Source: Pseudoalteromonas rhizosphaerae
GTDB taxonomy: Bacteria > Pseudomonadota > Gammaproteobacteria > Enterobacterales > Alteromonadaceae
DNA: 64,000 nucleotides
Reading direction: 5' to 3'
Assembly: GCF_902498845.1 (NCBI RefSeq)
Contig: NZ_CABVLM010000002.1
Span: forward strand, 186,001 to 250,000
The position numbers and the translations under genes are program-made. The number at the start of each line of letters is the position of its first letter. Within the stretch, counting starts at the first letter, position 1. The notes below the pieces were generated by a model. It searched no databases and was not told the DNA's origin. It was given only the letters and a program-made list of their open reading frames with translations. Below are positions 1 to 8,338 of the stretch, piece after piece.

Positions 1-99
1 AAACATTGAAAAGCCCAATAGTGAGCTTTTGAATAGAGGAAACAGCCATAGTGATGATCTATTTTTTATACAATATAAACTCAATATAGCGGTTTTTAA

Positions 100-942
100 T
101 TAAACTTGGTAGCAGTGCTGCGCATTTTTGTAGCTAAGTTGTTGCCATACACTATGAGTATTACACAGCTCAAAATGGTTTGACCAACGCTGTTGATAAC
201 TCGCGTTGATTTGACACACAGGGAAATTACTAGCAAACATAACGCGGTGCTGACCAAAGTGTTGCAGGATAAAGTTAAAACACTGCTGTTGCTGAGTTTG
301 CAGCTGCGCGGTGAGTAGCTCAAAGCCTGAAAATTTAATCCAGCAGTTAGGTAGTTGCGCTAATTGGCTGATCCCCTGCTGCCAAATTGACAGATTATTG
401 GGTAAACCCGCATGGTTTATTATTAATTGTAAATGCGGAAGTTGTTGGCAGTAGTTGATTAGCTGTTGGGTAATCGTGAGCTTTTCAACTTCAAATTGAG
501 CTTCAAATATCAGCTGCTTACTGGCTAATAGCGCTAAGTTATCATGGCATGTAGCATGGCTTAAGCGCATGGCATCAGCGCCTTCAGTGATATCTCTAAT
601 GCCCACTAAGCTTGGGTGTGATAAAGCGGTAATTGCATTATTAAAATCGTCGGGATGACTATTAATATTGGCAAAGCTGATAGCTTTATAATTGTGGCCA
701 CCTAAGTGCTCAGCTAGCCAGTGTAGTTCATTGATGGGGTGCTGGTTATCAAAGCCTGCTTCAATGTGTACTAGGCCAGCAATTTCAAACTGACTTATAT
801 GCTGTAATTGGTTAACACTTATGGGCGCTTTAATCGTATCTAAATTTGGCCAAGGCACAGGATTGTTACCTTGTAGCCAATCATATTGCCCTTGGACTAA
901 ATTAAAAAAGTGTACGTGAGGGTCAATAATGCGTTCACTCAT
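100..942 (-). CDS. Amidohydrolase family protein, lactonase-like
   Basis: A 280-residue TIM-barrel amidohydrolase of the family that includes L-fucono-1,5-lactonase and pyrone-dicarboxylate lactonase. The metal-binding HxH motif is at the extreme N-terminus (DPHVHFF), a later strand ends in INHAGLP, and the C-terminal strand reads FASNFPV where many relatives have GSDWPV, so Asn replaces the usual Asp. There is no signal peptide, so it is cytosolic. Its ATG overlaps the stop of the upstream SDR gene by four bases (ATGA), which implies translational coupling and a shared pathway. Opening a sugar lactone made by the SDR is plausible by analogy with bacterial fucose or rhamnose oxidation, but the substrate is not readable from sequence. 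Family confidence is high, exact reaction low. Confidence 0.75.
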   Translation of the reverse strand: MSERIIDPHVHFFNLVQGQYDWLQGNNPVPWPNLDTIKAPISVNQLQHISQFEIAGLVHIEAGFDNQHPINELHWLAEHLGGHNYKAISFANINSHPDDFNNAITALSHPSLVGIRDITEGADAMRLSHATCHDNLALLASKQLIFEAQFEVEKLTITQQLINYCQQLPHLQLIINHAGLPNNLSIWQQGISQLAQLPNCWIKFSGFELLTAQLQTQQQQCFNFILQHFGQHRVMFASNFPVCQINASYQQRWSNHFELCNTHSVWQQLSYKNAQHCYQV

Positions 943-1667
943 TGCGCGGTATAACCACCATCAATAGTTTGCAAACTGCCGGTAATAAAGCTGGCATCAT
1001 CACTGGCTAAAAACGTAACTAATGCTGCGACTTCATCAGCTTGGCCTAATCGTCCGAGTGGCTGTAATGCGCCTTCTTCGGCAACTATAGTGGCTTTATC
1101 GGCGCCACTACGAGCACAATATGCGTCGATAGCATTATGAAAAAGCGGTGTTTCTATGGTGCCTGGGCACACTGCATTGGTGCGAATATTAAACTGGGCA
1201 TAATCCAATGCGGTGGTTTTTGCCATTGAGGCTAACGCATGTTTGGTCAGGTTATACGCAAACGAGTTGTTTTTAGCTATGATGGCTTGATCTGAGGCAA
1301 TTAAAATAATCACCCCATTTTGTTGCGCTTTCATGCTTGGTAACACGCTTTGAATTGCCGCGTAGGCACCTTTTACATTAAGTGCAAACAAGCTATCGAA
1401 GGTTGCTTCGTCAGTGTCTTCAATTGTCGCGCTTAGATGACGGCCGGCATTCGATACCAACACATCTATACATTTGCCATTACTGGCAATCTTTGCAATA
1501 ACCTTTTTTACTGCGCTAACATTACTCACATCGCAGTGGTGCCAAGTGCCTAAATCTGCAGGTTCTAGATCAAGGTTATGTACTTGGTAACCATTATTTA
1601 GAAAACGCTTAACAACAGCACGACCTATACCTTTACTGCCGCCTGTAACGATAGCAACCTTTGACAT
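939..1667 (-). CDS. Short-chain dehydrogenase/reductase (SDR)
   Basis: A 242-residue classical SDR with an N-terminal Rossmann fold. The cofactor motif TGGSKGIG is at residues 8-15, NAGRH marks the central strand, a Ser lies in IASDQAI, and the catalytic YxxxK is present as YNLTK. The C-terminal substrate loop carries the usual PGTIETPL segment. It probably uses NAD(P) to oxidise a sugar or hydroxy-acid in the cytosol. It starts 9 bases after the SlyD-type gene and overlaps the amidohydrolase gene by 4 bases, so all three are likely co-transcribed. A sugar dehydrogenase feeding the neighbouring lactonase-like enzyme is the best guess. The specific substrate is unknown. Confidence 0.8.
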   Translation of the reverse strand: MSKVAIVTGGSKGIGRAVVKRFLNNGYQVHNLDLEPADLGTWHHCDVSNVSAVKKVIAKIASNGKCIDVLVSNAGRHLSATIEDTDEATFDSLFALNVKGAYAAIQSVLPSMKAQQNGVIILIASDQAIIAKNNSFAYNLTKHALASMAKTTALDYAQFNIRTNAVCPGTIETPLFHNAIDAYCARSGADKATIVAEEGALQPLGRLGQADEVAALVTFLASDDASFITGSLQTIDGGYTAQ

Positions 1668-1676
1668 GGAATTTCC

Positions 1677-2165
1677 TTAGTGGTTGTGACCACAACCGCC
1701 TTCGCTATGGACATGGCCGTGTGATACTTCTTCGCTGGTTGCTTCACGTACGCTAAGTACTTGTACATCAAACGTTAGAGTTTTGCCTGCAAATGGGTGG
1801 TTTAAATCACAATCAGCATTGAAACGACCTACTTTCACGATCGTTACTTGATGACGGCCTTGATTAGAGCTAACCATTGCTGTCATGCCTGGCTTCCATG
1901 CTTTAGTGTCACCTTGAAGGTGTTTAAGAGGAATGCGTTGAATAAGATCATCAACACGTTCACCGTAAGATTCACTCGGTGTAAGTGTCACGCTGAAGCT
2001 ATCGCCAGCAGCCTTGCCTTCAAGAGCTGTTTCAAGACCAGGAAGCATACCTTCCAAACCATGAATATAGGTTAGCGGCTCACTGCCAGTACTTGTTTCT
2101 AGTTGCTCGCCCGCTTCACTTAATGTGTAGTGAAATTCAACTGCCGAGTTTTTGCTAATTTGCAT
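1677..2165 (-). CDS. slyD: FKBP-type peptidyl-prolyl isomerase, SlyD-like
   Basis: A 162-residue cytosolic prolyl isomerase and chaperone of the SlyD branch of FKBPs. The FKBP part (residues 1-70 and 130-150) is interrupted by the insert-in-flap domain typical of SlyD, visible around residues 70-130 (IPLKHLQGDTKAWKPG and following). It ends in a short metal-binding tail with His and Cys (HGHVHSEGGCGHNH), as in nickel-binding SlyD, but shorter than the long E. coli tail. SlyD helps fold proteins and supplies Ni to hydrogenase and urease maturation in other bacteria. Here it heads a minus-strand cluster with an SDR and an amidohydrolase 9 bases downstream, an unusual neighbourhood. Confidence 0.85.
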   Translation of the reverse strand: MQISKNSAVEFHYTLSEAGEQLETSTGSEPLTYIHGLEGMLPGLETALEGKAAGDSFSVTLTPSESYGERVDDLIQRIPLKHLQGDTKAWKPGMTAMVSSNQGRHQVTIVKVGRFNADCDLNHPFAGKTLTFDVQVLSVREATSEEVSHGHVHSEGGCGHNH

Positions 2166-2241
2166 GCCGATCTCTTTAATTTAACTGTAATGAAAAGCTA
2201 ATTTTACGCTAAATAAGCCGGATTATAAACTACTGGTTCGG

Positions 2242-3741
2242 TTAGTGTGGTTGCTTTAAGGTTCTTGCAAGCTCTGAAAGTAAACCTTCGTCATGCAATT
2301 GTGACACGGCCTTTGTTGCTTGCGGCAAATGTAGCACCAGCTGCGTGCCAGGCGTTAAAATACTCGAGGCACTAAGTTTATTCCACCGGGCTAAATCACT
2401 ATGCGGCACATCATAAAGTTGGCTGATTCCCCAGATAGTATCACCAGGCTTTACCTGGTATTGGATTGCGATAGTGGGGATCGCTATTTCAGTTTGTTCA
2501 AGGTAAGGACTGATTTTATAATTGATAGTTAACGAGTCTGGCATGGTGCGAGGTTGGCCAACCATCAATGCTTCACCAATACCGATTAAATTAGAGGTTT
2601 TGTTATTCATCGCTTTTAGTTTGTTAACTGATAATCCAAAACGACGGGCAATCGAGTACAAAGTATCATTTTTTTTCACTGTATATTCGCCAGTGAAATT
2701 ATTTTTAAAGAACTGGCTGCTTAATAAGCTTTGCTGTTGCAGTGGTAGTAATAAAGTATGAGGACCATTAGGTGAGCTTTGGTTTTTTAAATAGCCAGGA
2801 TTGAGTTTGTGTAGTTGGCTGCGACCAATACCAGATAAATTGGCGATCACCGAAAAATCAAATTGCTGGCCAACGTTAAGCTCAGTTGTAAGGGCTTTGT
2901 TGGCAAGTTTAGGGCGGTATAATCCGCGCTGAGGGTTTTGTATTAAGTAGCTTAATGCCATTAGCTTTGGCACGTATTCAGAGGTTTCTTTGGGTAATTT
3001 CAACGACCAGTAATCAGTGCTTTTGCCGCGCTTTTTATTTTCTGCGATGGCGCGCTTTACACGTCCTTCGCCACTATTATAAGCCGCTAATGCATGTAGC
3101 CAGTCGCCATCAAAGCGCTTATGTAAATACTCTAAATAGGCCAAAGCGGCATCTGTTGAAGCGAGAACATCTTTGCGCCCGTCATACCATTGATCTGATT
3201 TTATGCCGAAGTGATGAGCCGTCGCACCGACTAATTGCCATACCCCAACAGCTTGTTCTGAGGAGCTAATAGTCGGGCGAAAGTCACTTTCTACAAAAGG
3301 CAATAAAGCTAATTCCATGGGTAACTTACGTTGCTCTATTTTACTAACAATATGATAAAGATAAGGCGCAGCCCGGGCACTGACAACCTGTAAGTATTTT
3401 GGTTGCTTGGTATACCAGGTAATCCGTTTATTTAGTGCTTTGTTTAGGTAAATTTGAATGGTTAAGTTGTCGGCTATATGTCGCCATAAATCTTTATTGC
3501 GAGTGTGCGCTTGAGGTGATGTAGCGGCTTGTTGCGCTGGAGCTGTTAATGTTATTTTTTGTTTTTTATGCTTGGTATCTGTGGGCTGTGCTGAGCTATT
3601 TGATGACGGTTTAACGTGATTAAAAATAACCGGAGCTTGCACAGTATCACTTGGCGCTGAATGTGGCTCAGTTGTTTGGCAACCGGATAGTAAAATTAAA
3701 GTCACAAACAGGGCTAAGAGGTAACTGCGCATAAACATCAC
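2242..3741 (-). CDS. mltD: Membrane-bound lytic murein transglycosylase D, LysM-containing
   Basis: A 499-residue lipoprotein transglycosylase that cleaves the MurNAc-GlcNAc bond of peptidoglycan to give anhydro-muropeptides. An N-terminal signal peptide ends in the lipobox LSGC (Cys21), so it should be anchored at the outer membrane. The SLT domain spans about residues 115-260, with the likely catalytic Glu at residue 151 in LPFVESDF, followed by GVWQL and the AYNSGEGRV motif. Two LysM peptidoglycan-binding repeats lie near residues 352-395 and 425-470, each with the NDTLYSIA or GDTIWGIS signature. It is probably monocistronic. Length and domain order match MltD. Confidence 0.9.
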   Translation of the reverse strand: MMFMRSYLLALFVTLILLSGCQTTEPHSAPSDTVQAPVIFNHVKPSSNSSAQPTDTKHKKQKITLTAPAQQAATSPQAHTRNKDLWRHIADNLTIQIYLNKALNKRITWYTKQPKYLQVVSARAAPYLYHIVSKIEQRKLPMELALLPFVESDFRPTISSSEQAVGVWQLVGATAHHFGIKSDQWYDGRKDVLASTDAALAYLEYLHKRFDGDWLHALAAYNSGEGRVKRAIAENKKRGKSTDYWSLKLPKETSEYVPKLMALSYLIQNPQRGLYRPKLANKALTTELNVGQQFDFSVIANLSGIGRSQLHKLNPGYLKNQSSPNGPHTLLLPLQQQSLLSSQFFKNNFTGEYTVKKNDTLYSIARRFGLSVNKLKAMNNKTSNLIGIGEALMVGQPRTMPDSLTINYKISPYLEQTEIAIPTIAIQYQVKPGDTIWGISQLYDVPHSDLARWNKLSASSILTPGTQLVLHLPQATKAVSQLHDEGLLSELARTLKQPH

Positions 3742-3786
3742 TAAATTAATATCCTTTTAAAAGTCTAGCACATCCACGTGCGAGCG

Positions 3787-4806
3787 CTATTTTGACTGTT
3801 TAACTCGTTTAAGTCCAGCCTCTAGAAACAGCGGGTAAGCTTTTCGTGCTATCTCATCAACTTGGTAGTCTTTCGCAAACTGCTGATTAAAGCTTTGCTG
3901 TAATTGCACTAAATCTTGCTCTGGATAGTTTGTTACATGCTGTTGTATCGCGTGCAAAAAGTTTAATGGTTGCTGTAAATCGTCTCGTTTTAGTACGCTT
4001 CCGTGGCCAGGCAGGATTATCTTGATGCGCTGATCTGAGTGAAGTTGTGTGAGTATTTGCAACCAGTTATTAAAATTACCATGGCCGGGATAAGGTAGCC
4101 AATCAACCACATCAGCACCGACTAAAATGCGATGATTTTCGGCGCTGAGAGTTAAATCACCATTAGTATGGGCTTGGTGTGCGTTAATCGTGACTGGGTA
4201 GTTGCCAAGTTCAATGGTTAAGCTATCAACAACGTAAGTTTGTGGTGGTTGTAGTTGATATTGGCGCCATCGTAATAATCGCTGCTTAGCTAAGTTGAGT
4301 TTGTTTTGCCAGTGCTGTTGTTGCGCTTCGGGCTGCTGGGCTAAACGCTGTAAACTCAATTCGATACTTTTTTCATAACTATCAAGTTTATTAGTATAGG
4401 TTTGTTGGAGTTGACTAAATTCAGTAGCAAGCTGTTGATGGACAATTAATTGAGCATCGGGGAAATGATGCTGCAAAATAGCCATGCCCAGTAAATGGTC
4501 GTCGTGGAAGTGACTAGCAACTAAGTAACACAAGGGGGTTTTTAAGGTGCTTTTTAGTTGCTTAACGGTTGCTTCAACAGCGGCAAAGTCGCCACTGGCA
4601 TCAAACATTAGCGCGCATTTATCACCTTCAATGAGCACTTGGTTTGAGTCATAAAAGCGTAGGGCTCGTTGCTGCTCTAAAAATTGTACGTTAGGGGAGA
4701 TTGTTTGCCACTGTGTTGCTGCAACAGCAGAGCGGGGTGCAACAAGACTAAAGCTTAGCAATAAAAGTGCAGTTAACTGAGTGGGGATATAAAAAGGGTG
4801 AGTCAT
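3787..4806 (-). CDS. Exported MBL-fold metallo-hydrolase
   Basis: A 339-residue protein with an N-terminal Sec signal peptide (hydrophobic stretch about residues 10-22, likely cut after AVAA) and a metallo-beta-lactamase fold. The zinc motif HxHxDH is clear (SHFHDDHLLG, about residue 97), a second His lies in NAHQAHTNGD, an Asp in VGADVVD and a last His in LPGHGS. It is therefore probably a periplasmic binuclear zinc hydrolase. A Gln-rich helical segment between residues 140 and 190 is an insert. It resembles subclass B beta-lactamase-like proteins, but nothing fixes a beta-lactam substrate, so a resistance function should not be assumed. Confidence 0.8.
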   Translation of the reverse strand: MTHPFYIPTQLTALLLLSFSLVAPRSAVAATQWQTISPNVQFLEQQRALRFYDSNQVLIEGDKCALMFDASGDFAAVEATVKQLKSTLKTPLCYLVASHFHDDHLLGMAILQHHFPDAQLIVHQQLATEFSQLQQTYTNKLDSYEKSIELSLQRLAQQPEAQQQHWQNKLNLAKQRLLRWRQYQLQPPQTYVVDSLTIELGNYPVTINAHQAHTNGDLTLSAENHRILVGADVVDWLPYPGHGNFNNWLQILTQLHSDQRIKIILPGHGSVLKRDDLQQPLNFLHAIQQHVTNYPEQDLVQLQQSFNQQFAKDYQVDEIARKAYPLFLEAGLKRVKQSK

Positions 4807-4887
4807 AACAGTATTGCCAAAATAGAGAAAATAAAATAGGCAAGTTAGCTGATTTTGTTTTTAATTGATACTGGAATCCACGAGATA

Positions 4888-4918
4888 ATAAAAAAAGCGC
4901 GAGTGCGCTTTTTTTTAT
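4888..4918. terminator. Bidirectional intrinsic terminator after zapA
   Basis: A GC-rich hairpin (AAGCGC / GCGCTT, with internal GAGT) is flanked by A-runs on the left and T-runs on the right, so it can work in either direction. It overlaps the zapA stop codon. The 108 bases between zapA and the next gene are too short for the 6S RNA gene that often follows zapA. Confidence 0.8.
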
Positions 4919-5214
4919 TCGGCTGACGATTGCCCTAAGTAAGCACTGAGCTTATCGATGAGTTGATCCTGCTGCTGTTGGGTAACGCTTTGCTGTGTTT
5001 TTGCTTCGAGTAACTCATGGCTAATATTCAAGGCTGCCATTAATAAGGCTTTTTGATCATTGCGCACTGTTGAGCGCTGCTTCATTTGATCAACCAAATC
5101 ATTTAAGTATTTAGCTGATGCAATGAGTGCATCCTCTTGCCCAGCTGGGCAAGCAAATTGCTGCTCTTTACCAAGCAACTCAACTGTGACTCGCTGGTTT
5201 TGCAGCTCAGACAT
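4915..5214 (-). CDS. zapA: Cell division protein ZapA
   Basis: A 99-residue Z-ring-associated protein that bundles FtsZ filaments at midcell. The N-terminal half has the ZapA globular signature (VTVELLGKEQQFACPAGQE), followed by a long coiled-coil helix with QKALLMAALNISHELL in the middle, as in E. coli ZapA. The stop of the upstream gene and the ATG of this one share one base, so the two are translationally coupled. Length is normal for the family. Confidence 0.9.
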   Translation of the reverse strand: MSELQNQRVTVELLGKEQQFACPAGQEDALIASAKYLNDLVDQMKQRSTVRNDQKALLMAALNISHELLEAKTQQSVTQQQQDQLIDKLSAYLGQSSAE

Positions 5215-5480
5215 TAGTTAGCCTGTTGGGCGCTTTGTAGCTTCTCAAGTAAACCCGTTAAAGTTGTGCTGGTGTCTTTTTGTTTTTCTTCACTTTCAAG
5301 TACTTCAAGTTGAAGAATTTCATTTTCATCGATTAGCTTACTATTTTTATCTTTAAGCTCGCTAACCTGAGTTTGTAGCTGTGAATTTTGGCTAATTAAT
5401 TGGTCGATCAATTGTTCTAGTTGAGAAAGGGTATCGTTATTCATAAAGGCGCTCATAAAACTGTGATTATTGTCATGCAA
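5214..5480 (-). CDS. Small coiled-coil protein upstream of zapA (TIGR02449-like)
   Basis: An 88-residue protein that is almost entirely a heptad-repeat coiled coil (LEQLIDQLISQNSQLQTQVSEL and onward), with no signal peptide. Similar small proteins sit directly upstream of zapA in many Gammaproteobacteria and resemble ZapB in length and coiled-coil content. It is directly coupled to zapA. A role at the Z-ring is inferred from this context only. The start may be the internal Met at residue 9 (MSAFMNN), since two Mets are available. Confidence 0.7.
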   Translation of the reverse strand: MHDNNHSFMSAFMNNDTLSQLEQLIDQLISQNSQLQTQVSELKDKNSKLIDENEILQLEVLESEEKQKDTSTTLTGLLEKLQSAQQAN

Positions 5481-5678
5481 ATGTAAAGCAAAGTTGCTTT
5501 ATATGCCAGCATTTACGTGTGTTTTGGCTGATTTTTATTTAATGTTAATAAGCTGTTCAGGCTAGCGACTAATTTGTTCATAAGTGGTTCACTTAATGGC
5601 CAGCAATTTATGACCCTTGGCGTTTTATGTTGTAGAATATAACTAACTTCAATGAGTTTATTTAAGCGAAATTATATT

Positions 5679-6518
5679 ATGCTCAGTTACAGACACTCAT
5701 TTCATGCTGGAAACCCAGCCGATGTCGTTAAACATTTGGTATTAGCTCAGGTATTAAGTTACCAGACGCTCAAAGATAAGCCATTGGACTATATCGATAC
5801 TCACTCAGGAGCTGGCTTTTTTGAATTAGCCAGTGCTGATGCACAAAAAACGCAAGAATACCTAAATGGCATTGCTAAGCTTTATCAACATCGCAGTGAG
5901 CATCAGGAACTAAATGATTATATTGATTTAATTAAATCATTTAATGATACAGAACAATTAGCTTTTTATCCGGGCTCGCCGAAAATTGCTGAGCATTTCT
6001 TACGTCGCCAAGACAAAGGTTGGTTTTTTGAGCTACATCCGCGAGATTTGGCATTACTACAAGAAAACATGAGCGGTAAGCGCTCAATTCGTGTCCGCGG
6101 CGAGGATGGCTTTACGGGTCTAGTAGGGTTATTACCCCCCGCTTCGCGCAGAGCATGTGTACTCATTGATCCACCTTATGAAATTAAAGACGATTACGAC
6201 ACTGTGGTAAAAACATTAACGAAGGCTTATCAACGCTTTGCTACTGGCACTTACATGATTTGGTATCCGGTGGTCGACAGAGAAAGAATTGAGCGTATGG
6301 AAGAGGGATTGATTGCTTCAGGTATGCGTAATATTCAGTTATTTGAATTAGCGACTGAAGCCGATACCGACGTGCATGGCATGACTGCATCGGGGATGAT
6401 AGTAATTAATCCACCGTGGAAGTTAAAACAAACTATGGATAAGGTATTACCTGAACTAGTTACCTTATTAAGCGATTCATCAGGCTTTTATCGCAGCGAG
6501 CAATTAGTTGCCGAATAA
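5679..6518 (+). CDS. rlmJ: 23S rRNA (adenine2030-N6)-methyltransferase RlmJ
   Basis: This enzyme methylates N6 of A2030 in 23S rRNA using S-adenosylmethionine. The start at 5679 is preferred because the conserved RlmJ N-terminus begins MLSYRHSFHAGN; an upstream in-frame ATG at 5652 would add nine unconserved residues. The protein is then 279 residues, normal for the family. The SAM-binding region includes DTHSGAGFFEL, and the catalytic motif is DPPYE (LIDPPYEIKDDY). It stands alone, divergent from the zapA pair, with a terminator just downstream. Confidence 0.9.
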   Translation: MLSYRHSFHAGNPADVVKHLVLAQVLSYQTLKDKPLDYIDTHSGAGFFELASADAQKTQEYLNGIAKLYQHRSEHQELNDYIDLIKSFNDTEQLAFYPGSPKIAEHFLRRQDKGWFFELHPRDLALLQENMSGKRSIRVRGEDGFTGLVGLLPPASRRACVLIDPPYEIKDDYDTVVKTLTKAYQRFATGTYMIWYPVVDRERIERMEEGLIASGMRNIQLFELATEADTDVHGMTASGMIVINPPWKLKQTMDKVLPELVTLLSDSSGFYRSEQLVAE

Positions 6519-6524
6519 ACATTG

Positions 6525-6552
6525 AAACGCCCAGTTCACTGGGCGTTTAATT
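6525..6552. terminator. Terminator between rlmJ and the convergent lipoprotein gene
   Basis: A perfect 10-bp stem (AAACGCCCAG / CTGGGCGTTT) with a TTCA loop lies between two convergent genes. The A/T-rich flanks let it serve both strands. Confidence 0.85.
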
Positions 6553-6569
6553 ACAGAGAGTGATTAGAG

Positions 6570-7385
6570 TTAATTAAAATACACGGCTTTAAAGGTTGCC
6601 AGTACTTTACCTTGCTTATCTTTTAAGGTGAGTGATTCACCATTAATATTCCACGTCGCAGTATTTTCTAGTACGCCAGACATTGCAGTTTCTTGTTCCA
6701 TACCTTGAGAGCACATTTTTCTAGTACTAGCTTGCGGGCTGAATGTCAGTGCTTGTTGATCTACTTGATAACTACCAGCAAAATTATTGCAGCCTAAAAA
6801 GCCATGGCTTTTGTTATCTTTACTAAATTGAATAAAGGGTTCTTTTGTTTCAACAGTGACTTGCACGCCATTTATAGTAACAGCTTTAAAATACGTATTT
6901 ACTAAATCGACATTAGGCTTTTGCGGCGCAACTTTAGACACGACTACTTCATAAGGTGCTTGTTGTGATTGCTCAAATGGATTGTTATGTGTAGTACTAA
7001 CGTACAATAACTGATCTTGATTAGTGATACGTGCAATTACGCTATAGCGATGACGTTGATCCATTTTGCTCGCGTCGTAGCTAAGCTCTACCGTATAAGG
7101 TGGTGCGCCATTGATATCAATAGTTTGTTGACTAATTATTTCTGCTTCAGTATCCATCTTTGACACATCAGCTAAAGTCACTGTGAGTTGTGATCCAGGA
7201 CCTAACATGCTGCGATCAAGGTAGCTAACTTGAGTTGTTAAAGTGGCCATGGCTGCATCTTCAGTGGTTTGTTTAGTTTGTGGATCAGGTAGGCTCTTGC
7301 ACCCGTTAAGTACCATTGCACTGCTGGCCAATAAACTAATGCTGGCAATCGATTTTAAAACTGAATAAGGTTTGTTCGATAGCAT
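6570..7385 (-). CDS. Lipoprotein with YbaY-like and META domains
   Basis: A 271-residue protein with a signal peptide ending in the lipobox LNGC (Cys29), so it is a predicted lipoprotein. Residues ~45-145 resemble the YbaY/YscW beta-sandwich (VSYLDRSMLGPGSQLTVTLADVS). Residues ~165-265 form a META/HslJ domain, with the hallmark GCNNFAGSYQ and a second Cys in RKMCSQGME. These domains occur in envelope proteins linked to stress such as novobiocin or heat response, without a defined biochemical activity. It ends against the rlmJ terminator and appears monocistronic. Confidence 0.75.
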   Translation of the reverse strand: MLSNKPYSVLKSIASISLLASSAMVLNGCKSLPDPQTKQTTEDAAMATLTTQVSYLDRSMLGPGSQLTVTLADVSKMDTEAEIISQQTIDINGAPPYTVELSYDASKMDQRHRYSVIARITNQDQLLYVSTTHNNPFEQSQQAPYEVVVSKVAPQKPNVDLVNTYFKAVTINGVQVTVETKEPFIQFSKDNKSHGFLGCNNFAGSYQVDQQALTFSPQASTRKMCSQGMEQETAMSGVLENTATWNINGESLTLKDKQGKVLATFKAVYFN

Positions 7386-7480
7386 GGTTTATTCCTTGAA
7401 ATAAATGAATCGGTTGATTTTTAATCTATGGGTAGTTTACAGCGCGATTACTTAATCATAGCTTAATTATATTTAGGAAC

Positions 7481-7512
7481 AAAAAAAGGCGCATAAATGC
7501 ACCTTTTTGTAG
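7481..7512 (-). terminator. Terminator after the phnA-like gene
   Basis: The arms AGGcGCAT and ATGCaCCT around a 2-base loop, with A/T runs on both sides, make an intrinsic terminator just past the minus-strand stop codon at 7525. The stem has one mismatch pair. Confidence 0.65.
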
Positions 7513-7524
7513 GCACAGAGATAT

Positions 7525-8091
7525 TTACTTCTTCACAAACTTGGTCAAAATAACAATGCGCTGACCGTCAACACGTCCTTCAATATGTTCAGGGTTGCTG
7601 GTTAAGCCGATATTACGCACAGCAGTACCACGTTTAGCCGTTAAGCTACTGCCCTTAACATCTAAATCTTTAATAAGTGTGACTGTATCGCCGGCTTGCA
7701 GTACCACGCCGTTGCTATCAACATGTTTAATATCATCATTTTCAGCAAGTACTTTTTTAGCCCATGCTAACGTATCTTCTTCAAGATAGATCATGTCTAG
7801 CGCATCTTGTGCCCAGCCATTATCAGCAGCTAAACGGGTCAGCATACGGTACGCCACCACTTGTACCGCAGGTGTTTGGCTCCACATGCTATCGTTTAAA
7901 CAATGCCAATGAGTAGGGGTAATATCAGTAGTGCCTTCAACTTGGTCTTTACACGTCTGGCAGGTATAAATACATTTATCTGAATGAGCTTCAGTGACAG
8001 GTGGCACTTCGTATACAGAAAGGTTTTCAGTTGCAGTACATAACTCACATTGGTTATTACTGCGTTCAACTAAGGCTTGTTCAATGCTCAT
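7525..8091 (-). CDS. PhnA-like zinc-ribbon protein
   Basis: A protein of the PhnA (YjdM) family. The N-terminal zinc ribbon has two CxxC pairs (CELC and CQTC), and the C-terminal PhnA domain ends in the SH3-like barrel GSSLTAKRGTAVRNIGL...VILTKFVKK. The start is placed at ATG 8091 because PhnA relatives begin MSIE near the first CxxC; an upstream TTG at 8142 would add 17 unconserved residues. Despite the name, family members are not established phosphonate-degrading enzymes (phosphonoacetate hydrolase is unrelated). It is cytosolic, of unknown biochemical role, and monocistronic. Confidence 0.8.
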   Translation of the reverse strand: MSIEQALVERSNNQCELCTATENLSVYEVPPVTEAHSDKCIYTCQTCKDQVEGTTDITPTHWHCLNDSMWSQTPAVQVVAYRMLTRLAADNGWAQDALDMIYLEEDTLAWAKKVLAENDDIKHVDSNGVVLQAGDTVTLIKDLDVKGSSLTAKRGTAVRNIGLTSNPEHIEGRVDGQRIVILTKFVKK

Positions 8092-8338
8092 ATCAAGGCT
8101 CTTTTGGGGGTTAACAGAAAAGTAAGCCCTTATTATACTCAATCATCAGTCAAATTAGAACTTATCCATTATTTTAGTGTGGGTATAGTGAAAACTTTGG
8201 TTTTACAGGTCGTTTGCAGACATTCAGTAAAAGGAGCATTATTGCTTAGGCAAGGCGCAAAAACCTTACTATACTGAGTACATAAAATAACAACAATTTA
8301 GCTGGCATGAGTCACTATAGTTATTAGCAGGAAATAAT

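Noticed and set aside
3787..4806. Metallo-beta-lactamase resistance gene
   Set aside because: The fold is clear but nothing in the sequence identifies beta-lactam specificity; many MBL-fold exported hydrolases have other substrates.
4807..4914. 6S RNA gene expected next to zapA
   Set aside because: Only 108 bases are available and they hold a terminator; there is no room for a ~180-nt 6S RNA and no bulged-hairpin structure was seen.
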